Of a DNA stretch of 64,000 nt, positions 16,757 to 25,689 are shown one piece after another. The stretch covers positions 3,038,001-3,102,000 of the forward strand of contig NZ_LT607412.1 of NCBI RefSeq assembly GCF_900091455.1, given 5' to 3'. The notes under the pieces were generated by a model, which did not search any database, was not told where the DNA came from, and worked only from the letters and a program-made list of their open reading frames with translations. Made by a program: the position numbers and the translations under genes. Within the stretch, counting starts at the first letter, position 1, and the number at the start of each line of letters is the position of its first letter. This stretch comes from Micromonospora coriariae (GTDB lineage Bacteria; Actinomycetota; Actinomycetes; Mycobacteriales; Micromonosporaceae).

Positions 16757-17668
16757 TCAGGCCTGGAAGTAGTGCCCTTCGTGCAGGTCGGCGATCAGGC
16801 CGGGGTGGGTGGGGGTCCAGCCCAGCAGTTCGCGGGTGATGGCGGACGACGTCGGGTTGTCCATCTGTGCGAACGATCCGAGGAAGCCGAAGTGGTCGTT
16901 GGCCTCGGCGGGGCTGATGCTCCGGACCGGGATGTCGAGGTTGTGGCCGATGGCTGCCGCGATCTGCTGGAAGGGGACGCCTTCGTCGGCGGCTCCGTGC
17001 AGGCGCGTACCGGCTGGGGCCTTTTCGAGGGCGAGTCGGTAGAGCACGGCCGCGTCGAGCGTGTGTACGGCCGGCCACCGGTTGGCTCCCTCGCCGACGT
17101 ACGCGGCGTACCCCTTCCGTCGGGCCGCGGCGATGATGGCGGTGATGAAGCCGTAGCGGTCGAGTGGACTGTGCACAGTGGGCGCGAGCCGGACGATGGA
17201 GGAGCGCACACCGCGGGAGGCGAGGCCGGCCACGAAGTTCTCCGCGTCGATCCGGTAGCCGCCGCCCGGGAAGGTGTCGTGTTCGGTGCCGGGGCGGCCG
17301 ACGATGCCGCCGATCACGAGCATGGCCGTCCCGCCGGTGCCGACCAGGGGCTTGCCGGAACCGGCCAGGCCGTCGGCGAGTGCCGTGAGGGCGTCCAGGT
17401 CAGCCCTGGCGGCGCCGGCCAGGTCGCCGTTGACCATGAGGTCGTGGCGGAACGCCAGGTGGATCACCCCGTCGGAGGCGGCCGCCTCTTCCCGGAGCAC
17501 GTCGAGGTCGGACAGATCGCCGCGGTGTGCCTGAGCGCCGAGCTTCTCGATGGCGGCGGCGGACGTGTCGGAGCGGGCGAGGCCGACGACCTCGTGCCCG
17601 GCGGAGAGCAGTTCCGGGACGACCGCGGAGCCGAGATGGCCGGAGGCGCCCGTGACGAGTACGCGCAT
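16757..17668 (-). CDS. SDR-type NAD(P)-dependent epimerase/dehydratase-like enzyme
   Basis: An atypical or extended short-chain dehydrogenase-like protein of 303 residues. The N-terminal Rossmann motif is VTGASGHLGSAV, with GDLSDLD and HLAFRHD strands as in NAD(P)H-binding epimerases and NmrA-like reductases. The catalytic YxxxK is not obvious, so the reaction is unknown. ATG 17668 is chosen because the Rossmann strand starts there and AAGGA lies 7 nt upstream; a longer frame reaches into the operator region. It is divergent from a TetR regulator, with three matching palindromes between them, so it is almost certainly the regulated target. Confidence 0.8.
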   Translation of the reverse strand: MRVLVTGASGHLGSAVVPELLSAGHEVVGLARSDTSAAAIEKLGAQAHRGDLSDLDVLREEAAASDGVIHLAFRHDLMVNGDLAGAARADLDALTALADGLAGSGKPLVGTGGTAMLVIGGIVGRPGTEHDTFPGGGYRIDAENFVAGLASRGVRSSIVRLAPTVHSPLDRYGFITAIIAAARRKGYAAYVGEGANRWPAVHTLDAAVLYRLALEKAPAGTRLHGAADEGVPFQQIAAAIGHNLDIPVRSISPAEANDHFGFLGSFAQMDNPTSSAITRELLGWTPTHPGLIADLHEGHYFQA

Positions 17669-17690
17669 TGTGGTTCCTTCGTGAGTGCCG

Positions 17691-17707
17691 ATGTCACCTT
17701 GCGACAT
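17691..17707. promoter_or_regulatory. TetR operator palindrome 1
   Basis: ATGTCAC-CTT-GCGACAT, an inverted repeat with one asymmetric position per arm. It lies 22 bp from the SDR start, over its probable promoter. Confidence 0.7.
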
Positions 17708-17723
17708 CACCGTACCTCGCCCG

Positions 17724-17740
17724 ATGTCACACCGCGACAT
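17724..17740. promoter_or_regulatory. TetR operator palindrome 2
   Basis: ATGTCAC-ACC-GCGACAT, the same arms as operator 1. Its centre is 33 bp from the centre of operator 1. Confidence 0.7.
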
Positions 17741-17751
17741 GGAACGAGTTA

Positions 17752-17768
17752 ATGTCGCATTGTGACGT
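17752..17768. promoter_or_regulatory. TetR operator palindrome 3
   Basis: ATGTCGC-ATT-GTGACGT is the weaker third copy. It ends 4 bp before the TACCAT -10 of the tetR gene (17773-17778), well placed for autorepression. Confidence 0.65.
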
Positions 17769-17784
17769 CGGATACCATCGCCGC

Positions 17785-18354
17785 ATGGCCCGCTGGCAAC
17801 CGGACGCGCGCGGCCGCCTGGAGGCGGCCGCCTTCGAGTTGTTCCGCGAGCGCGGCTTCGAACAGACCACTGTCGCCGACATCGCCGCCCGTGCCGGCCT
17901 CGACAAACGCACCTTCTACCGGCTCTTCGGCGACAAGCGTGAGGCGCTCTTCAGCGGCAGCGGGCACCTGGAGGAGGTCCTGGTCCGGGCGGTGACCGAG
18001 ACCGACGCCGGCCCCTTCGAGGCCGTCGTCGCCGCCTTCCGCCGGGTGGCGGAGGAGATCTTCGCGGACCGTCTCGAGCTGGTCCGAGCGCGGCAGACCA
18101 TCATCGAGAGCAGCCCGGAGCTGCAGGAGCGTGAACTGCGCAAGACCGGCTCACTGGTGGCCGCGGTCACCGCCGCCCTGCGTGCCAGGGGCCTCGACGA
18201 GACCACGGCCACCCTGGCCACCGAGTCGGGTGCCACTGTCTTCCGGGTCGCATACGCCCGCTGGGTCGCGCCCGACAGCGACGCCCCGCTCAGCGACCTG
18301 ATCGCCGATGTGGCGGCCAAGCTACGCGCCATCACGTCGGCCCCGACGCCCTGA
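17785..18354 (+). CDS. TetR family transcriptional regulator
   Basis: A 189-residue TetR repressor. The N-terminal helix-turn-helix (residues ~8-54) reads AAFELFRERGFEQTTVADIA then AGLDKRTFYRLFGDKREALF, a textbook TetR DNA-binding domain. The C-terminal helical part would bind an unknown ligand. ATG 17785 follows TACCAT by 6 nt, so the transcript is leaderless; upstream in-frame codons run through the operators and are not coding. It probably represses itself and the divergent SDR gene through the three palindromes. Confidence 0.9.
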   Translation: MARWQPDARGRLEAAAFELFRERGFEQTTVADIAARAGLDKRTFYRLFGDKREALFSGSGHLEEVLVRAVTETDAGPFEAVVAAFRRVAEEIFADRLELVRARQTIIESSPELQERELRKTGSLVAAVTAALRARGLDETTATLATESGATVFRVAYARWVAPDSDAPLSDLIADVAAKLRAITSAPTP

Positions 18355-18482
18355 CCTCAGGCGGCCCTGATCGAGCCGTCTCGTCGGTGGTGAAGGTTTT
18401 CACACATGCTTGTCCCGGTTCGGCGGGCCGGGCGCATACTTGCGATCGACCGGTACCCCTTCTCGAGGACTGGATCGTCGTC

Positions 18483-19457
18483 ATGAGCGCACCGCTGCGC
18501 CCGCGCCCGGCCGCCCCTCAAGGGCCTGCCGCGTCGCGGGATCGCGCCGTTCCCGGCGCCCGCGTCACCCCCCGCCTGCTCACCGTCGGTGTCCTCGGCG
18601 CGGGCCGCGTCGGGGCCGTGCTGGGCGCCGCGCTCGCCGCCGCCGGGCACCAGTTGGCCGCCGTCACGGGTGAATCCGGGGCCAGCCGTGCACGCCTCGC
18701 CCTGCTGCTGCCCGAGGTTCCCCGCCGCCCGGCCACCGCCGTCGCCCGCGCCGCCGCCGACCTGCTGCTGATCGCGGTACCGGACGACGCGCTGGCCGGG
18801 GTGGTCGCCGACCTCGCCGAGCGGGGCGCCCTGCACCCCGGCCAGGTCGTCGCGCACACCTCCGGCGCCCACGGTCTCGGCGTGCTGGCACCTATCGCCG
18901 CGGCGGGCGCCCGGCCGCTCGCCCTGCACCCCGCCATGACCTTCACCGGTACGCCGGATGACCTGGCCCGCCTCGACGGCATCTCGTACGGGGTGACGGC
19001 ACCGGCGGAGCTGCGCCCGTTGGCCGCCCGCCTGGTCGCCGACCTGGGTGGCGTGCCCGAGTGGGTGGCCGAGGCGGACCGCCCGCTGTACCACGCCGCG
19101 CTCGCGCACGGCGCGAACCACCTGGTGACCCTGGTGAACGAGGCGACCGACCGGCTGCGCGACGCCGGGGTGGCCCGGCCGGAGAAGGTGCTGGCCCCGC
19201 TGCTGCGGGCCGCCCTGGAGAACGCGTTGCGGCTCGGCGACGACGCGCTGACCGGCCCGGTGTCCCGGGGCGACGCGGGCACCGTGCGGCGGCATCTGGC
19301 CCGGCTGACGGCCACCGCCCCGGAGTCCGTCCCCGCGTACCTGGCGCTGGCCCGGCGCACCGCCGACCGGGCGATCGCCGCCGGCCGGCTGCGCCCGGTG
19401 GACGCGCAGTCGCTGCTCGGCGTGCTCGCCGATTCGGGCCGGGAGGTGGCCGCGTGA
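18483..19457 (+). CDS. DUF2520 Rossmann-fold protein (PanE-like/NADP oxidoreductase-like)
   Basis: This 324-residue protein has an N-terminal Rossmann fold ([17 protein letters not shown], about residues 37-53) and the DUF2520 C-terminal domain with [16 protein letters not shown] and [12 protein letters not shown]. The family resembles ketopantoate reductase and 6-phosphogluconate dehydrogenase-type enzymes. In actinobacteria it lies directly before panC, as here, so a role in pantoate supply is plausible but not shown. ATG 18483 is the conserved-looking start. The stop overlaps the panC GTG by 4 nt. Confidence 0.85.
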   Translation: MSAPLRPRPAAPQGPAASRDRAVPGARVTPRLLTVGVLGAGRVGAVLGAALAAAGHQLAAVTGESGASRARLALLLPEVPRRPATAVARAAADLLLIAVPDDALAGVVADLAERGALHPGQVVAHTSGAHGLGVLAPIAAAGARPLALHPAMTFTGTPDDLARLDGISYGVTAPAELRPLAARLVADLGGVPEWVAEADRPLYHAALAHGANHLVTLVNEATDRLRDAGVARPEKVLAPLLRAALENALRLGDDALTGPVSRGDAGTVRRHLARLTATAPESVPAYLALARRTADRAIAAGRLRPVDAQSLLGVLADSGREVAA

Positions 19458-20302
19458 CGCAGCTCGTACACACCCGTGCCGACCTGGCCGAGGCTCGCGT
19501 CGGGCTGAAGGGCTCGGTCGGTGTGGTGATGACCATGGGTGCTCTGCACTCCGGGCACGAGACGCTGCTGCGCGCGGCTCGGGACCGGGCCGACCACGTG
19601 CTGGTGACGATCTTCGTGAACCCGTTGCAGTTCGGGCCGAACGAGGACTTCGACCGCTACCCGCGGACCCTGGACGCGGACCTGGAGGTGTGCCGTCGGG
19701 CCGGCGCGGATGTCGTCTTCGCCCCGTCGGTGGCCGAGATGTACCCGGACGGCCAGCCCCGGGTGCGGCTCGACTCGGGCCCGCTCGGCGGCGAACTGGA
19801 GGGCGCGAGCCGCCCCGGCTTCTTCCACGGCGTGCTCACCGTGGTGCTGAAGCTGTTCCAGCTCACCCGGCCTGACCTGGCGTTCTTCGGCGAGAAGGAC
19901 TACCAGCAGCTGACCCTGGTCCGGCGGATGGCCCGGGACCTGGACGTGGCGGTCGAGGTGGTCGGCGTGCCGACCGTCCGGGAGCCCGACGGGTTGGCGA
20001 TGTCCAGCCGCAACCGCTACCTCAGCGAGCCCGAACGGGCCGCCGCGCTGAGCCTGTCCGCCGCGCTGCGGGCCGGTGCCCAGGCGGCCGACGCCGGCCT
20101 GGACGCGGGGGCGGTGCTGACCGCCGCGCACGCCGCGTTCGGCGCCGGTACGCCGGGAGCCCGGCTCGACTACCTGGTGCTCACCGATCCCGACCTGGAG
20201 CCGGGGCCGGTGTCCGGGTCGGCGCGGCTGGTGATCGCCGCGTGGGTGGGCGCCACGCGGTTGATCGACAACGCGGCCATCCACCTCGCGCCCCGCCCCT
20301 GA
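19454..20302 (+). CDS. panC: pantothenate synthetase
   Basis: PanC ligates pantoate and beta-alanine with ATP to make pantothenate. The 282 residues contain [11 protein letters not shown] (residues 25-35, the HIGH-like ATP site), [22 protein letters not shown] and MSSRNRYL (the KMSKS-like loop). GTG 19454 overlaps the DUF2520 stop, so the pair is coupled. panD follows 41 nt later, and its product supplies beta-alanine. Confidence 0.97.
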   Translation: MTQLVHTRADLAEARVGLKGSVGVVMTMGALHSGHETLLRAARDRADHVLVTIFVNPLQFGPNEDFDRYPRTLDADLEVCRRAGADVVFAPSVAEMYPDGQPRVRLDSGPLGGELEGASRPGFFHGVLTVVLKLFQLTRPDLAFFGEKDYQQLTLVRRMARDLDVAVEVVGVPTVREPDGLAMSSRNRYLSEPERAAALSLSAALRAGAQAADAGLDAGAVLTAAHAAFGAGTPGARLDYLVLTDPDLEPGPVSGSARLVIAAWVGATRLIDNAAIHLAPRP

Positions 20303-20343
20303 CCCGGTCGCACCCTCCACCACTTTCGCGAAAGGCCATCCCG

Positions 20344-20772
20344 ATGCTGCGGACCATGCTCAAGTCGAAGATCCACCGCGCCACGGTGACCCAGGCCGAT
20401 CTGCACTACGTCGGCTCGGTGACGGTGGACGAGGACCTGCTCGACGCCGCCGACCTGCTCCCCGGCGAGCAGGTGGCGATCGTGGACATCACCAACGGGG
20501 CCCGGTTGGAGACGTACGTCATTCCGGGCGAGCGGGGCAGCGGCGTGATCGGCATCAACGGCGCGGCCGCGCACCTGGTGCATCCCGGTGACCTGGTCAT
20601 CCTGATCTCGTACGGGCAGATGGACGACGCCGAGGCCCGGTCGTACCGGCCGCGGGTGGTGCACGTGGACGCCGACAACCGGGTGGTCGAGCTGGGCGCC
20701 GATCCGGCTGCGGCGGCACCCGGCACGGCAGGAGACCCGGTGCCCAGCCCGCTGGCCGTGGCGAGCGCCTGA
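20344..20772 (+). CDS. panD: aspartate 1-decarboxylase proenzyme
   Basis: PanD decarboxylates aspartate to beta-alanine for pantothenate. The 142-residue proenzyme has the self-cleavage site YVGS with Gly24-Ser25; Ser25 becomes the pyruvoyl cofactor. Other conserved parts are [15 protein letters not shown] at the N-terminus and [15 protein letters not shown] 20344 has AAAGG 7-8 nt upstream. It sits in the panC operon. Confidence 0.97.
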   Translation: MLRTMLKSKIHRATVTQADLHYVGSVTVDEDLLDAADLLPGEQVAIVDITNGARLETYVIPGERGSGVIGINGAAAHLVHPGDLVILISYGQMDDAEARSYRPRVVHVDADNRVVELGADPAAAAPGTAGDPVPSPLAVASA

Positions 20773-20787
20773 TCCCACGCGCGGCGA

Positions 20788-20825
20788 TTCCGGTCTGTCA
20801 CCGGAAGGTCATTTCCGGTTACCCT
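20788..20825 (+). promoter_or_regulatory. inverted/direct TTCCGGT sites and -10 TACCCT
   Basis: TTCCGGT (20788-20794), its reverse complement ACCGGAA (20800-20806) and another TTCCGGT (20813-20819) lie directly before TACCCT (20820-20825). This is the probable promoter of the lipoprotein gene at 20869. The spacing suggests a repressor over the -35 region. Confidence 0.5.
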
Positions 20826-20868
20826 TGTCCCGCCGTCGGAAGCTGGTCGGTGGCTGGGGGAGGCCGCG

Positions 20869-21765
20869 ATGCGCCGTGCGATGACGACCCTGCTCGCCGC
20901 TGCCGCCACGGCAGTTCTGCTGGTCGGCTGCGCCGGGGACGGCGACCTGGACGGTGACCTGACCGACGACTGGGCGGCCCTGCCGCCGCCCGCGGCGTTC
21001 ACCCCGGTCGCCGGGGTGTGTCAGGCCGCCGACTTCACCGACGTGGTCACCCTGGCCAGCTACCAGCCGATGGACTGCGCTGGCCCGCACCGGGTGGAGA
21101 CCGTGCACGTGGGAGCCTTTCCGGTCGAGGCGGCCAACGCCCCGGCCGGCGGCTCGGCGGAGCTGCGTGGCGCGTTCGCCGAGTGCGACACCCGGGCCAC
21201 CGGGTACGTGGGCGACGACTGGCGGGCGGGCCGGCTGCGGCTGTCGGTGGCGCTGCCCTCGGCGCCGGGCTGGGCGGCGGGGTCCCGCTGGTACAGGTGC
21301 GACCTCAGCGAGCTGACCACGGTGGAGGCGGCGGCCATGGTGGTGGTCCGGTCGGGCAGCCTGCGGGACGCGTTGAAGGGGCCCTCCGGGCTGCGGCTGG
21401 GCTGCCAGCAGACCCGTGGCGGGTCCGGCCGGGGCGTGCAGACGCTGGTCCCGGTGGAGTGCGGCGCTCGGCACGACGCCGAGTTCGTCGGGGTCTGGCG
21501 AGCGCCGGACAGGCCGTACCCGACCCGGGATGCCGAGTGGGCGCCGCTCTACACGGGCTGTCGCAGCGTCCTCGGCCGGTACGTGGGTGTGCCGGACGAC
21601 GCCGCGCTGCGGTTCCGCAGCGGGGTGGTCGTCCGCCCGCCGGGTGCGGGGCGCTGGCGGGTCGGTGACCGGGGGGTCCGCTGCTACCTGTGGCTCAGCG
21701 ACCGTACGGTGACCGCCTCGCTGCGGAGTGCGGGCCCGGCGGGGCTGCCGGTCCGGACGAAGTGA
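20869..21765 (+). CDS. septum-formation-domain lipoprotein
   Basis: A 298-residue predicted lipoprotein; the signal peptide ends at lipobox LLVGC (Cys21). Two cysteine-containing modules follow: GVCQAADFTDVVTL...MDCAGPHRVETVHVG, and a second around VPVECGARHDAEFVGVW. These resemble the Septum_form domain (pattern C...PC..pH..E). The extracytoplasmic role is unknown. ATG 20869 has GGGGAGG 6 nt upstream. It is separated from panD by 96 bp with its own promoter. Confidence 0.75.
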   Translation: MRRAMTTLLAAAATAVLLVGCAGDGDLDGDLTDDWAALPPPAAFTPVAGVCQAADFTDVVTLASYQPMDCAGPHRVETVHVGAFPVEAANAPAGGSAELRGAFAECDTRATGYVGDDWRAGRLRLSVALPSAPGWAAGSRWYRCDLSELTTVEAAAMVVVRSGSLRDALKGPSGLRLGCQQTRGGSGRGVQTLVPVECGARHDAEFVGVWRAPDRPYPTRDAEWAPLYTGCRSVLGRYVGVPDDAALRFRSGVVVRPPGAGRWRVGDRGVRCYLWLSDRTVTASLRSAGPAGLPVRTK

Positions 21766-21873
21766 CCAACGCCCGCCGGTCGGCGCGGTGCGGTGGGCGC
21801 GGGACGGGGTAGCCCATACCACTCGTCCCGCCCCCGGCGCCCCGGACGAGGACGGTTCGGGTTGACTGGGGGG

Positions 21874-23568
21874 ATGGACCTTCCGACCGTCGACCTGCCG
21901 GCCCTGCCCCCGTTGCTGGCCGCGCCCGCCCCCGGCTGGGTGGAGACCACCGACGTGATCGTGGTGGGTTCCGGGGTGGCCGGGTTGACCGCCGCGCTGC
22001 ACCTGCGCGAGGCGGGCCTGCACGTCACGGTGGTCACCAAGGTCAATATCGATGACGGCTCGACCCGGTGGGCGCAGGGCGGCATCGCCGCGGTGCTCGA
22101 TCCGCGGGACACTCCGGCGGCGCACGCCTCGGACACCGAGGTCGCCGGCGTCGGGCTCTGCGACCCGGCGGCGGTCCGGGTGCTGGTCGAGGAGGGTCCG
22201 ATCCGGCTGCGGGAGCTGATCCGGATCGGCGCCGAGTTCGACCGCTACCCGGACGGTTCGTTGATGCTGACCCGTGAGGGCGGGCACCGGGCGGACCGGA
22301 TCGTGCACGCCGGCGGGGACGCCACGGGGGCCGAGGTGCAGCGGGCCCTGCACGCGGCGGTGCGGCGGGACCCGTGGATCCGGTTGGTCGAGCACGCCCT
22401 GGTGCTGGACCTGTTGCGGGCTCCGGGAGACGGCCCCGACGGGCTCGGCCCGGCCTGCGGGATCACCCTGCACGTGCTCGGTGAGGGCAGCGAGGACGGA
22501 GTCGGCGCACTGCTGGCCCGGGCGGTGGTGCTGGCCACCGGCGGGATGGGCCAGATCTTCGCGGCCACCACCAACCCGGCCGTCTCCACGGGGGACGGGG
22601 TTGCGCTGGCGATGCGGGCGGGCGCGGCGGTGACCGACGTGGAGTTCGTCCAGTTCCATCCGACCGCCCTGATGACGCCGCCCGGCGCCGGTGTGCCCGG
22701 CGCCGGTCACGCGCAGCAGCCGCTCGTCTCCGAGGCGCTGCGCGGCGAGGGCGCGTACCTGGTGGACGGGGACGGCAAGCGGTTCATGGTGGGCCAGCAC
22801 GAGTTGGCCGAGCTGGCTCCCCGGGACGTGGTGGCCAAGGGCATCCACCGGGTGCTGCTCGCCACCGGCGCGGACCATGTCTTCCTGGACGCCCGGCACC
22901 TGGGCGGAGAGTTCCTGGCCGGGCGGTTCCCGACCATCGTGGCGTCCTGTCTGGCGATCGGCGTCGACCCGGCCACCGACCTGATCCCGGTCGCCCCGGC
23001 CGCGCACTACGCCTCCGGCGGTGTCCGTACGGATCTCTTCGGCCGCACCTCGATCCCCGGCCTCTACGCGTGCGGTGAGGTCGCCTGCACGGGTGTGCAC
23101 GGCGCGAACCGCCTGGCCAGCAACTCGCTGCTGGAGGGCCTGGTCTTCTCCCGGCGGATCGCCGACGACATCGCGGCGGGCCTGCCCGAGCAGATCCGAC
23201 CGGCGGACACCGGCGCGTGGCGGGGTGGTGCGGGCTGGGTGCTGCCGGCCGAGGCGACGCCCGCCCTGCAACGGGCGATGACCCGGGGCGCCGGAGTGCT
23301 CCGCTCGGCTGCCACGCTGGCCGAGACGGCCGGGACGCTGACCGAGCTGGGCTCCGCCCGAGGTCGGCCGCGGACAGCGGACTGGGAGGCGACGAACCTG
23401 CTCACCGTGGCGTCGACTCTGGTGGCCGCCGCGTACGCGCGCGGCGAGACCCGGGGTTGCCACTGGCGGGAGGACTTCCCGACGGCCGACGAGCGGTGGT
23501 TGGGGCACCTGGTCGGGTCGGTCGGGGCGCAGGGTCGGTTGACGCAGCAGTGGGAGGAACGGCGATGA
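21874..23568 (+). CDS. nadB: L-aspartate oxidase
   Basis: NadB oxidises aspartate to iminosuccinate with FAD, the first step of de novo NAD synthesis. The 564 residues contain the FAD-binding VVGSGVAGLTAALHLREAG (~28-46) and the succinate dehydrogenase-like segments TRWAQGGIAAVLD, REGGHRADRI and GGMGQIF. The C-terminal part carries GLYACGEVACTGVHGANRLASN. ATG 21874 is preceded by a run of G and begins the conserved region; the longer frame from 21793 is non-conserved. nadC overlaps the stop. The partner quinolinate synthase gene nadA is not in this window. Confidence 0.96.
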   Translation: MDLPTVDLPALPPLLAAPAPGWVETTDVIVVGSGVAGLTAALHLREAGLHVTVVTKVNIDDGSTRWAQGGIAAVLDPRDTPAAHASDTEVAGVGLCDPAAVRVLVEEGPIRLRELIRIGAEFDRYPDGSLMLTREGGHRADRIVHAGGDATGAEVQRALHAAVRRDPWIRLVEHALVLDLLRAPGDGPDGLGPACGITLHVLGEGSEDGVGALLARAVVLATGGMGQIFAATTNPAVSTGDGVALAMRAGAAVTDVEFVQFHPTALMTPPGAGVPGAGHAQQPLVSEALRGEGAYLVDGDGKRFMVGQHELAELAPRDVVAKGIHRVLLATGADHVFLDARHLGGEFLAGRFPTIVASCLAIGVDPATDLIPVAPAAHYASGGVRTDLFGRTSIPGLYACGEVACTGVHGANRLASNSLLEGLVFSRRIADDIAAGLPEQIRPADTGAWRGGAGWVLPAEATPALQRAMTRGAGVLRSAATLAETAGTLTELGSARGRPRTADWEATNLLTVASTLVAAAYARGETRGCHWREDFPTADERWLGHLVGSVGAQGRLTQQWEERR

Positions 23569-24461
23569 CGGAGTCGACGCAGCGGGCGTTGCGGGCGGGC
23601 GGCCTGGACCCGGCGCAGGTACGGCGGGTGATCGAGAACGCGCTGGTCGAGGATCTGGGGCCGGACTTCCTCGACGTCACCAGCGTGGCCACCATCCCGG
23701 CGGAGCAGACCGACACCGCCGACCTGGTGGCCCGCGCGGACGGCGTGGTGGCCGGGCTGAGCGTGGCCGCCGCCGTGTTCGAGCTGGTCGGCGAGGTGAC
23801 CGGGTTCGGCCGTACCGTCGAGGTGTCGCAGGTGGCCCGCGACGGCGAGCGGGTGGCCCGCGGCGATGTGCTGGTGACGGTGACCGGGCCGACCCGGCTG
23901 CTGCTCACCGCCGAACGGACCGCGCTCAACCTGCTGTGCCGGATGTCCGGGGTCGCCACCCACACCCGTGCCTGGGCGGACGCGCTGGCCGGCACGAAGG
24001 CCATGGTGCTGGACACCCGCAAGACCACGCCGGGTCTGCGGGCGCTGGAGAAGTACGCGGTGCGGGCGGGCGGCGGCACCAACAAACGGATGGGCCTCTA
24101 CGACGTTGCCATGATCAAGGACAACCACAAGCTCGCGGCCGGGGGCATCACCGCGGCGTACCGGCGGGTTCGGGAGGCGTTCCCGGAGGTGCCGGTGCAG
24201 GTCGAGGTGACCACTGTCGGCGAGGCGCTGGAGGCGGTGGACGCCGGCGCGGACTTCCTGCTCTGCGACAACATGAGCCCGGAGACGCTGGCCGAGGCGG
24301 TGGCGGCGGTGGGTGACCGGGCGGAGCTGGAGGCGACCGGCGGGCTCACCCTGGAGGTGGCCGGCCGGTACGCGGCCACCGGCGTGGACTTCCTCTCGGT
24401 GGGCGCGCTGACCCACTCGTCGCCCATCCTGGACATCGCGATGGACCTGCGCGTCGAGTAG
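23565..24461 (+). CDS. nadC: nicotinate-nucleotide pyrophosphorylase (carboxylating)
   Basis: NadC (quinolinate phosphoribosyltransferase) converts quinolinate and PRPP to nicotinate mononucleotide. The 298 residues show NLLCRMSGVATHTRA, LDTRKTTPGLRALEKYAV, MIKDNHK and the phosphate-binding ATGGLTLE, all in normal order. ATG 23565 overlaps the nadB stop (ATGA) and has GGGAGG just upstream. NadB-NadC are therefore co-expressed. Confidence 0.97.
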   Translation: MTESTQRALRAGGLDPAQVRRVIENALVEDLGPDFLDVTSVATIPAEQTDTADLVARADGVVAGLSVAAAVFELVGEVTGFGRTVEVSQVARDGERVARGDVLVTVTGPTRLLLTAERTALNLLCRMSGVATHTRAWADALAGTKAMVLDTRKTTPGLRALEKYAVRAGGGTNKRMGLYDVAMIKDNHKLAAGGITAAYRRVREAFPEVPVQVEVTTVGEALEAVDAGADFLLCDNMSPETLAEAVAAVGDRAELEATGGLTLEVAGRYAATGVDFLSVGALTHSSPILDIAMDLRVE

Positions 24462-24479
24462 GGGATGCCTGGCCGGGCC

Positions 24480-25571
24480 TCAGACGGTGGTCAGCGAGGT
24501 GGTGGCCAGATTGAAGATCACCCGGTTCTCGGTGTCCTGCCGGCCGTCCAGGCCGTACTTGGCGCGGAAGAGCTCCAGCACCCGGTTGTAGACCTCGGGC
24601 GCCAGCTCGTCGGCCTCGCCGATGGCGAAGACCTCGCCGGCCGCCTCGGGCCGGTCCAGCACCACGCTCAGCCCGGCCAGCCCGTGCCGGGCGACGTTAC
24701 GCACCAGGTCGGTGCCGGCGATGTACCAGTCGCCGTCGGAGCGTACGTAGAGCGCCTCGCAGGTCTCCAGGTCCCGCCCGGCCTGCCGCAGGCAGAGCCG
24801 CAGGCTGAGGCAGGCCTCCAGGTCCTCCAGGGGCGCGGTCTCCCACAGCTCGGCGAACCGGTCGTCGACGAACTCGCCCAGTGGGGTGGAGACGAACGCC
24901 TCGATCTGCTGCGTGTCGAAGGTGCTGCCCTGCACCGGGAAGAACGAGATGAACGCCTTGCCGTCCCAGCGGTACATCTGCACCGAAGGGGCGGCGCTGT
25001 AGACCCGGACCTGGAGCCGGGCCCGGGCGGTCTCCGGCAGCTCCTCGCGGAGCCGGGCCAGGTGCCACAGGTTGTTCAGGATCGCCACCGAGGCGTCCCG
25101 CCGGCGCAGCTCCTCGCCGCGCAGCCGAACCGCCGGCGAGTCCGGATCCAGCAGCAGCACCTTGACGGTGGCGCCGTTGGCGAGTGCGGAGCGCAGCGCT
25201 GCCACGAACCGGGTCGCGTACGGGCCCTCGAGCATGCTGGTCCAGGTCTCCAGGATGGCCACGGTCTCCCGGCACTGGGCGACCCGTTCGATAAGCGCGT
25301 CCCGGTCCAGCCGGGGATGCTCGATGATGCTGACCGTCTGGAGTTCGCGAAAGAGCGGGTTGAGCACCACATAGGTCAGCAGCGTCATGATCAGCGCGGC
25401 GCCGATGTTGAGGTAGAGGTCACCGGCGAAGCTGCCGGTCTCCCGTCGGGACGCCTGCCACGCCTGCACGATCATCCAGATCGCGCCGCCGGCCAGCGCG
25501 ACCAGCACCAGCACGTGCCGCCGGCGCCGGCGCAGGGTGTTGCGCCCGCGCATCCACCACGTCCCCGACAT
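24480..25571 (-). CDS. membrane protein with PLD-like cytoplasmic domain
   Basis: A 363-residue protein of unknown role. Two hydrophobic helices (about residues 20-38 and 50-72) follow a basic start. The soluble part resembles a phospholipase D-like fold: an early strand-helix (VAILETWTSMLEG) and VKVLLLDPDSPAVRLR, then SVQMYRWDGKAFISFFP. No HKD catalytic motif is seen, so catalysis is doubtful. ATG 25571 has GGAG 5-8 nt upstream. It is convergent with nadC, 18 bp away. Confidence 0.65.
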   Translation of the reverse strand: MSGTWWMRGRNTLRRRRRHVLVLVALAGGAIWMIVQAWQASRRETGSFAGDLYLNIGAALIMTLLTYVVLNPLFRELQTVSIIEHPRLDRDALIERVAQCRETVAILETWTSMLEGPYATRFVAALRSALANGATVKVLLLDPDSPAVRLRGEELRRRDASVAILNNLWHLARLREELPETARARLQVRVYSAAPSVQMYRWDGKAFISFFPVQGSTFDTQQIEAFVSTPLGEFVDDRFAELWETAPLEDLEACLSLRLCLRQAGRDLETCEALYVRSDGDWYIAGTDLVRNVARHGLAGLSVVLDRPEAAGEVFAIGEADELAPEVYNRVLELFRAKYGLDGRQDTENRVIFNLATTSLTTV

Positions 25572-25677
25572 GTCCGCTCCCCGTCCGGCCGCGCCGTGGA
25601 TCGACCTATGTTCATGCCGTGATGGGACCAGGATACGGTCCGCCGGCCGGTCCGCGCCCGCCCGGACGGTCGTTGTC

Positions 25678-25683
25678 TAGGCT
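25678..25683 (+). promoter_or_regulatory. coaX -10 hexamer TAGGCT (leaderless)
   Basis: TAGGCT ends 6 nt before the GTG start of coaX, and no Shine-Dalgarno is present. Confidence 0.65.
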
Positions 25684-25689
25684 GCGTGC

